A stretch of DNA of 64,000 bases from CAVUAN01 sp963739435. Lineage in GTDB: Bacteria; Acidobacteriota; Thermoanaerobaculia; UBA5066; Gp7-AA6. Positions 60,423-64,000 of the stretch are shown here, piece by piece; the first letter of the stretch is position 1, and every line of letters starts with the position of its first letter. A program made the translations under genes and the position numbers. The notes under the pieces are model-generated. The model was not told where the DNA came from. It did no database searches and worked only from the letters and a program-made list of their open reading frames with translations. The stretch spans positions 186,001 to 250,000 of the forward strand of contig CAVUAN010000006.1 of the NCBI GenBank assembly GCA_963739435.1, in the 5' to 3' direction.

Positions 60423-62507
60423 CTAGGCCGACCGCAATTTCATCCTTACGAGGCACTGCTTGAACCGCGGATCCGCGCGCAAGCTGTCCCACTGAGGCGC
60501 CACGGCGAGATGAATCAATGCAGGTTCACGCTTGTCGATCAAGCGTTGAAGATGCTCGAATGCAGCGTCGAGGTCTCCGGCTATTGCGGACTGCAAAGCG
60601 AGCTGGAATTCCGCACCATAATCGGTGCCCTCCGGGACACGACTCAAGTTCGGATTCTCCAAGGCGGCACGCCGCAGCTCATCCACGCGCTCGCGATCGC
60701 CCAACTTCCAGTACGCGCCCATGAGCAATTCAAGAGCGAAATGGTGTTGTGGATCGCGATCGAGCGCCTTGTTGGCGAAGACGATCATGTCGTCGTACCG
60801 ACGCTGATTCCAGCACGAGACTGCGATCAGCAAGTGAGCGAGCACCGACGTCGAGTCGCATTCCAGCCCCTTCAGTTTCAGGTGAAATCCACGCTCCAGG
60901 TCGCCGAGCGCTTCCATCAAGTCGCCGTAGCGGAGATACGCGTGAGCGTGATTCGGGTCGAGGGCCAGGGCGCGCTGGAAACTCCGCTCGGCGGCGATCC
61001 AATCCCACTCGGCGAAGAGCATCACCTCTCCCAGCGCCGCGTGTGCGTCGGGGCTTGCATCGTCCAACGCAAGCGCGCGAAGCGCGGCGGCTCTCGCCTC
61101 GCCATACGCTTCGACGAGCACATTGCGATTCGCCGCCGACGCGACCTTGGCGTGCGCCAGGCCGGCCCATGCGGCGGCGAACGTTGGATCGATCACCGTC
61201 GCGGCCTGAAACGCCGACACCGCGTCGGATAACTCGAAGAACGACCCCGAGCGCAGATGCGCCCAACCGCGGGCGACGAGCTCCGATGCTTCCGACGGAC
61301 GGGGCGCATCGGTGATCGAGGCATCGTCGGCGACTGCGGGTTTGAGGGCGGCGGCGCCTCGATGCGAGCCAGCCCGCCTCAGGAACTCGAACCGCACTGC
61401 ATCTGGCACCGCTCCAGCGGCGTTCGCGTCGAGCTGACGCTTCAGTGGCCACAGGTCGGTCAACAGCTCGCGCGCCGACTGGTAGCGGTCGTCGCGTCGC
61501 TTGTCGAGACACTTGAGCGTGACCCGTTCCAGCTCCGGCGGGAGAGCCGGGTTGAGCTGCATCATCGGCTCCGGAGCGGCATGAAGGATGTGGTCCGTCA
61601 GTTCCGCCCGCGTCGATCCGGAGAACGGGAGTTGCCCAGTTGCCATTTGATAGATGACGACTCCCAGGCTGAACACGTCGCTACGCGGGTCGACATCGCC
61701 GCCCACGACTTGTTCAGGGCTCATGTACGGCCCGGACCCGACGACGCTGCCGACCGCAGTCACTGGTTCAACGGTCCAGTCACCATGCGGACGGACTTCC
61801 TCGCTGCGGTTCACCTTCGCCACGCCGAAGTCGAGGACCTTCACTTGACCGCGATGCGTCAGCATCAGGTTGGCTGGCTTGATGTCCCGGTGCGTGATGC
61901 CCTTGGCGTGAGCAACGTCCAACGCGTCCGCGGCCTGCACGGCGATATCGACAACTTCCGACGGTGTCAACGGACGGCCCATTCTCACTGCAATGGTCTC
62001 TCCTTCGACATGCTCCATGACGATGAAGCGGATGCCGTCGCTCTCGCCGACGTCGTAGATGGTGGCAACATTCGGATGATTCAGCGCGGAGGCAGCCTTC
62101 GCTTCGCGGGCGAACCGCTGCATCCGCTCCGGGTCCGCGGCGAGCTCGCCGGGCAGGATCTTCAGCGCGACGGTCCGGTCCAGTCGCGAGTCGCACGCGA
62201 GATAGACCTCTCCCATTCCGCCGGCACCGAGCAGCGACAGGACCTGGTAGTGACTGACGGTTCTGCCGACGAGCGTCGTCTCATGCGGCTCACTCGGCGG
62301 TGCGGTCGCGATGTCCGCTGCCGGCCGCTCCAGGAACGTCTCGGCATCGGTCGCGTACGTGAGAAGCGAATGCACCTCGCGCCGCAGCGCTTCGTCACCG
62401 CCGCATAATTCGTCAACGAATGCAGCACGTTCCGACGGGTCGACGTCGAGAGCAGACTGATGGATGCGTTTGACCGTCGTCCAATGGTCCATCACGGGCT
62501 GGTTCAC
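60423..62507 (-). CDS. Ser/Thr protein kinase with C-terminal TPR region
   Basis: 694 residues. The kinase domain (about 85-360) has the glycine loop LGAGGMGEVY, the VALKIL lysine, catalytic HRDIKPANLM, DFGVAK and GPYMSPEQVVGG. An N-terminal segment (WTTVKRIHQSALDVDPSERA) is typical of this bacterial group. The C-terminal half has tetratricopeptide-type repeats (SFQRALALDPNHAHAYLRYG). No membrane helix is clear, so it may be soluble, unlike many relatives. It is divergent from the ECF sigma factor gene across about 100 bases; the two probably form a signalling pair. Confidence 0.9.
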   Translation of the reverse strand: MNQPVMDHWTTVKRIHQSALDVDPSERAAFVDELCGGDEALRREVHSLLTYATDAETFLERPAADIATAPPSEPHETTLVGRTVSHYQVLSLLGAGGMGEVYLACDSRLDRTVALKILPGELAADPERMQRFAREAKAASALNHPNVATIYDVGESDGIRFIVMEHVEGETIAVRMGRPLTPSEVVDIAVQAADALDVAHAKGITHRDIKPANLMLTHRGQVKVLDFGVAKVNRSEEVRPHGDWTVEPVTAVGSVVGSGPYMSPEQVVGGDVDPRSDVFSLGVVIYQMATGQLPFSGSTRAELTDHILHAAPEPMMQLNPALPPELERVTLKCLDKRRDDRYQSARELLTDLWPLKRQLDANAAGAVPDAVRFEFLRRAGSHRGAAALKPAVADDASITDAPRPSEASELVARGWAHLRSGSFFELSDAVSAFQAATVIDPTFAAAWAGLAHAKVASAANRNVLVEAYGEARAAALRALALDDASPDAHAALGEVMLFAEWDWIAAERSFQRALALDPNHAHAYLRYGDLMEALGDLERGFHLKLKGLECDSTSVLAHLLIAVSCWNQRRYDDMIVFANKALDRDPQHHFALELLMGAYWKLGDRERVDELRRAALENPNLSRVPEGTDYGAEFQLALQSAIAGDLDAAFEHLQRLIDKREPALIHLAVAPQWDSLRADPRFKQCLVRMKLRSA

Positions 62508-62604
62508 GTCGGCCTCCTAGCTGAGGGGTCTGGAACCGCGTCGCCGCGGTGTACCATTACCATCCTCTGTTTCTAGAAGGCGCCATCCGACCGGGAAAAC
62601 TGTC

Positions 62605-63192
62605 ATGTCGCCGAATTCCGACAGCGGACCCACTGAGCTCCTCAGAGCGTGGAGCCAAGGCGACGGATCCGCCTTCGAGCGCTTGGTCCCGCTGGTCTAT
62701 GAGGAACTCCACCGTCTCGCCCGGCGCTATATGCGCCAGGAGCGGCCCGATCACACGCTGCAGGCGACGTCGCTGGTGAACGAGGCGTACCTGCGGTTGA
62801 TCGACATCAATCGAGTCGAATGGCGGGATCGCGCGCACTTCCTCGCTGTCGCGGCGCAGACGATGCGACGGATCCTGGTGGAGTCCGCCCGCAACCGGCG
62901 ACGTCAGAAACGTGGTGGCGGTGCGGTTCACCTCAATCTCGATGAAGTTCAAGAGTTGCCAGCCTCGAAGGAGCACGACGTCGTTGCGCTCAGCGATGCG
63001 CTCAGCGGGCTGGCGACGTTCGATGCTCGTATGAGCCAGATTGTCGAGTTGAGATTCTTTGGTGGCCTGACCGTGGACGAAACAGCCCAAGTCTTGAACG
63101 TCTCCCCCGAGACCGTCATGCGGGATTGGAAAACCGCGAAGGCCTGGCTCCTCCGCGAGATTAGGCGAGGCCACCACACCCCTTCGAGCTGA
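62605..63192 (+). CDS. ECF sigma factor (Acidobacteria/Planctomycetes-type)
   Basis: 195 residues with region 2 (LVPLVYEELHRLARRYMRQE, TLQATSLVNEAYLRLIDI) and region 4 (IVELRFFGGLTVDETAQVLN, VSPETVMRDWKTAKAWLLRE). The LQATSLVNEAYLRL and WRDRAHFLAVAAQTMRRILV stretches mark the ECF group common in Acidobacteria and Planctomycetes, often beside Ser/Thr kinases with WD40 or TPR domains. ATG at 62605. No anti-sigma gene is adjacent, so phosphorylation by the divergent kinase is a plausible control. Confidence 0.9.
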   Translation: MSPNSDSGPTELLRAWSQGDGSAFERLVPLVYEELHRLARRYMRQERPDHTLQATSLVNEAYLRLIDINRVEWRDRAHFLAVAAQTMRRILVESARNRRRQKRGGGAVHLNLDEVQELPASKEHDVVALSDALSGLATFDARMSQIVELRFFGGLTVDETAQVLNVSPETVMRDWKTAKAWLLREIRRGHHTPSS

Positions 63193-63296
63193 GGTCGCAG
63201 GCGAGCGATCACACGGGTGATGTTGCCAACTGCCGCGACGATTTCGGGTGTCGTTTCAGCCAGACCCGCACAAGCTCCATCGCTGGCGTTCGCGCC

Positions 63297-63354
63297 GTCT
63301 AACGGCTCGCGGCTCAGCGGCGCCGAAGGCGTCCGCTGCAGCGAGTTGTTAGGC
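63297..63354. other. attC-like integron recombination site
   Basis: GTCTAAC at 63297-63303 and GTTAGGC at 63348-63354 match the attC end consensus, with an inner hairpin: CTCGCGGCTCAGCGGCGCC on the left and GGCGTCCGCTGCAGCGAG on the right pair with two or three unpaired bases, a loop of GAA at the tip. The 58-base size is within the attC range. It lies between the ECF gene and the metallo-beta-lactamase-fold gene; no other gene is seen in the 184 bases there. Confidence 0.6.
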
Positions 63355-63376
63355 GGCCTGTTGCTATTCGAGCGGT

Positions 63377-64000
63377 TCACGGGCCGTCATTCCAGTTGGC
63401 TCGCCGCGAGACCACCGTCGAGGTCGGCCAAACGAGGGATGAGCGGCGCGCCAGCAGCACAGGTTCGAGCTCGTCGCTCTTCCCCAGCAGCCTGCGGTAA
63501 CTCTCGAGATCGTCCGCACCCATGGTGGTTGGAGCCTTCTGATGGGCTTCGGCCATCGCTTTCGGCGTGGCGCCCAGCGCGAAAGTTGTACCCAGGCCGG
63601 CGTAGAGATAACGATCGCCGAATGCCTTCTTGAGCGCCGTGAAGGTCGGCTCGCCGGTGCAGTGGCCAGGCGCGACGTACTCCACCTTGTATGTGTCGTG
63701 CAAGCTCGCGACGATCTTCTCGATGTCGGGGTCCTTCGACACGACGAGGTGAAACCCTCCGACGATCAAATGGACTCGCGGGTTGATCGCGGTCGCCGTT
63801 TCCACGATCTTGTCGATGCCAGGATGCGAGCAGCCGACGACGTAGCACGTCCCTCGGGCGTGTTGATCACGAGCGACAGCTCACGCAGTTCGAGCGTCCC
63901 GGGTTTGTCGGAGACCAGCGCGATCAAATGGATACCGGGGACGATCTCGGTATTCTTATCGACGAGCTGAAAGTTAGCGCCGGGCCAGGCGGCGCCGAAC
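63377..64000 (-). CDS. Metallo-beta-lactamase-fold protein (5' end off window, one frameshift)
   Basis: The visible C-terminal part (about 207 residues) has segments ELSLVINTPEG, then in another frame CYVVGCSHPGIDKIVETATA, VHLIVGGFHLVVSKD and VEYVAPGHCTGEPTF. The GCSHPGI and APGHCTG motifs are those of the MBL branch near methanopterin/ribofuranosylaminobenzene 5'-phosphate synthase-type proteins, with His ligands for metals. The frame slips near 63853, most simply one missing G in GAGGGACG. The gene starts beyond the right edge. Function not assignable. Confidence 0.75.

Noticed and set aside
1..64000. CRISPR arrays, tRNA or rRNA genes
   Set aside because: No regularly spaced direct repeats, cloverleaf-like sequences or rRNA segments were recognised by eye.

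Overview
This is a high-GC bacterial chromosome segment with 70 protein-coding genes called, no rRNA, tRNA or CRISPR array seen, and almost no empty space (no gene-free stretch over 300 bases). The gene style suggests Acidobacteriota, possibly Thermoanaerobaculia: a very large secreted alpha-2-macroglobulin, an exosortase H pair, a BlaI/M56-peptidase pair with a TPR tail, a Ser/Thr kinase with TPRs beside an ECF sigma factor, a YpdA-type reductase, and many DinB-fold proteins. This placement is inference from gene content only.

Layout. 1-4.7 kb: a minus-strand operon (SRPBCC protein, APC amino-acid permease, fused PxpB-PxpC 5-oxoprolinase subunits) joined by GTGA overlaps, then a YpdA-like reductase and a NUDIX hydrolase. 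4.8-7.8 kb: BlaI repressor and M56 peptidase-TPR sensor behind a tandem palindromic operator. 7.8-13.5 kb: YeiH-type transporter and a MacA/MacB-like export system. 13.6-23.2 kb: envelope genes (2,053-residue thioester alpha-2-macroglobulin, TPR protein, double-HhH ComEA-like protein, exosortase H and its partner). 23.2-28.3 kb: alpha/beta hydrolase, error-prone polymerase DnaE2 and a GlsB-type membrane protein. 28.3-35 kb: an overlapping operon of DinB, DUF4126 and membrane-hydrolase genes, then MsrA and a thioredoxin-fold protein whose frame is crossed by one UGA at the expected redox site, followed by a SECIS-like hairpin (candidate selenoprotein). 35-46.3 kb: two long minus-strand gene trains (SRPBCC-SdpI-threonine dehydratase-Rossmann protein-GNAT-acyl-CoA ligase-hydrolase; and fumarase-YecH-DinB-cysteine synthase-RibD-like reductase). 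46.4-60.4 kb: an accessory zone, visibly less GC-rich in places, made of small unrelated genes (DinB, DUF1801 x3, DUF1697, GNAT, cupin, small membrane proteins), with attC-like integron recombination sites near 59.7 and 63.3 kb and a partial one near 60.4 kb. 60.4-64 kb: Ser/Thr kinase-TPR protein divergent from an ECF sigma factor, and a metallo-beta-lactamase-fold gene cut by the right edge.

An important caveat: about ten conserved genes are interrupted by single-base frameshifts while both halves stay well conserved. In seven of them the total length is exactly one base too long. This looks like residual sequence error rather than gene decay. Those genes are annotated across the shift.
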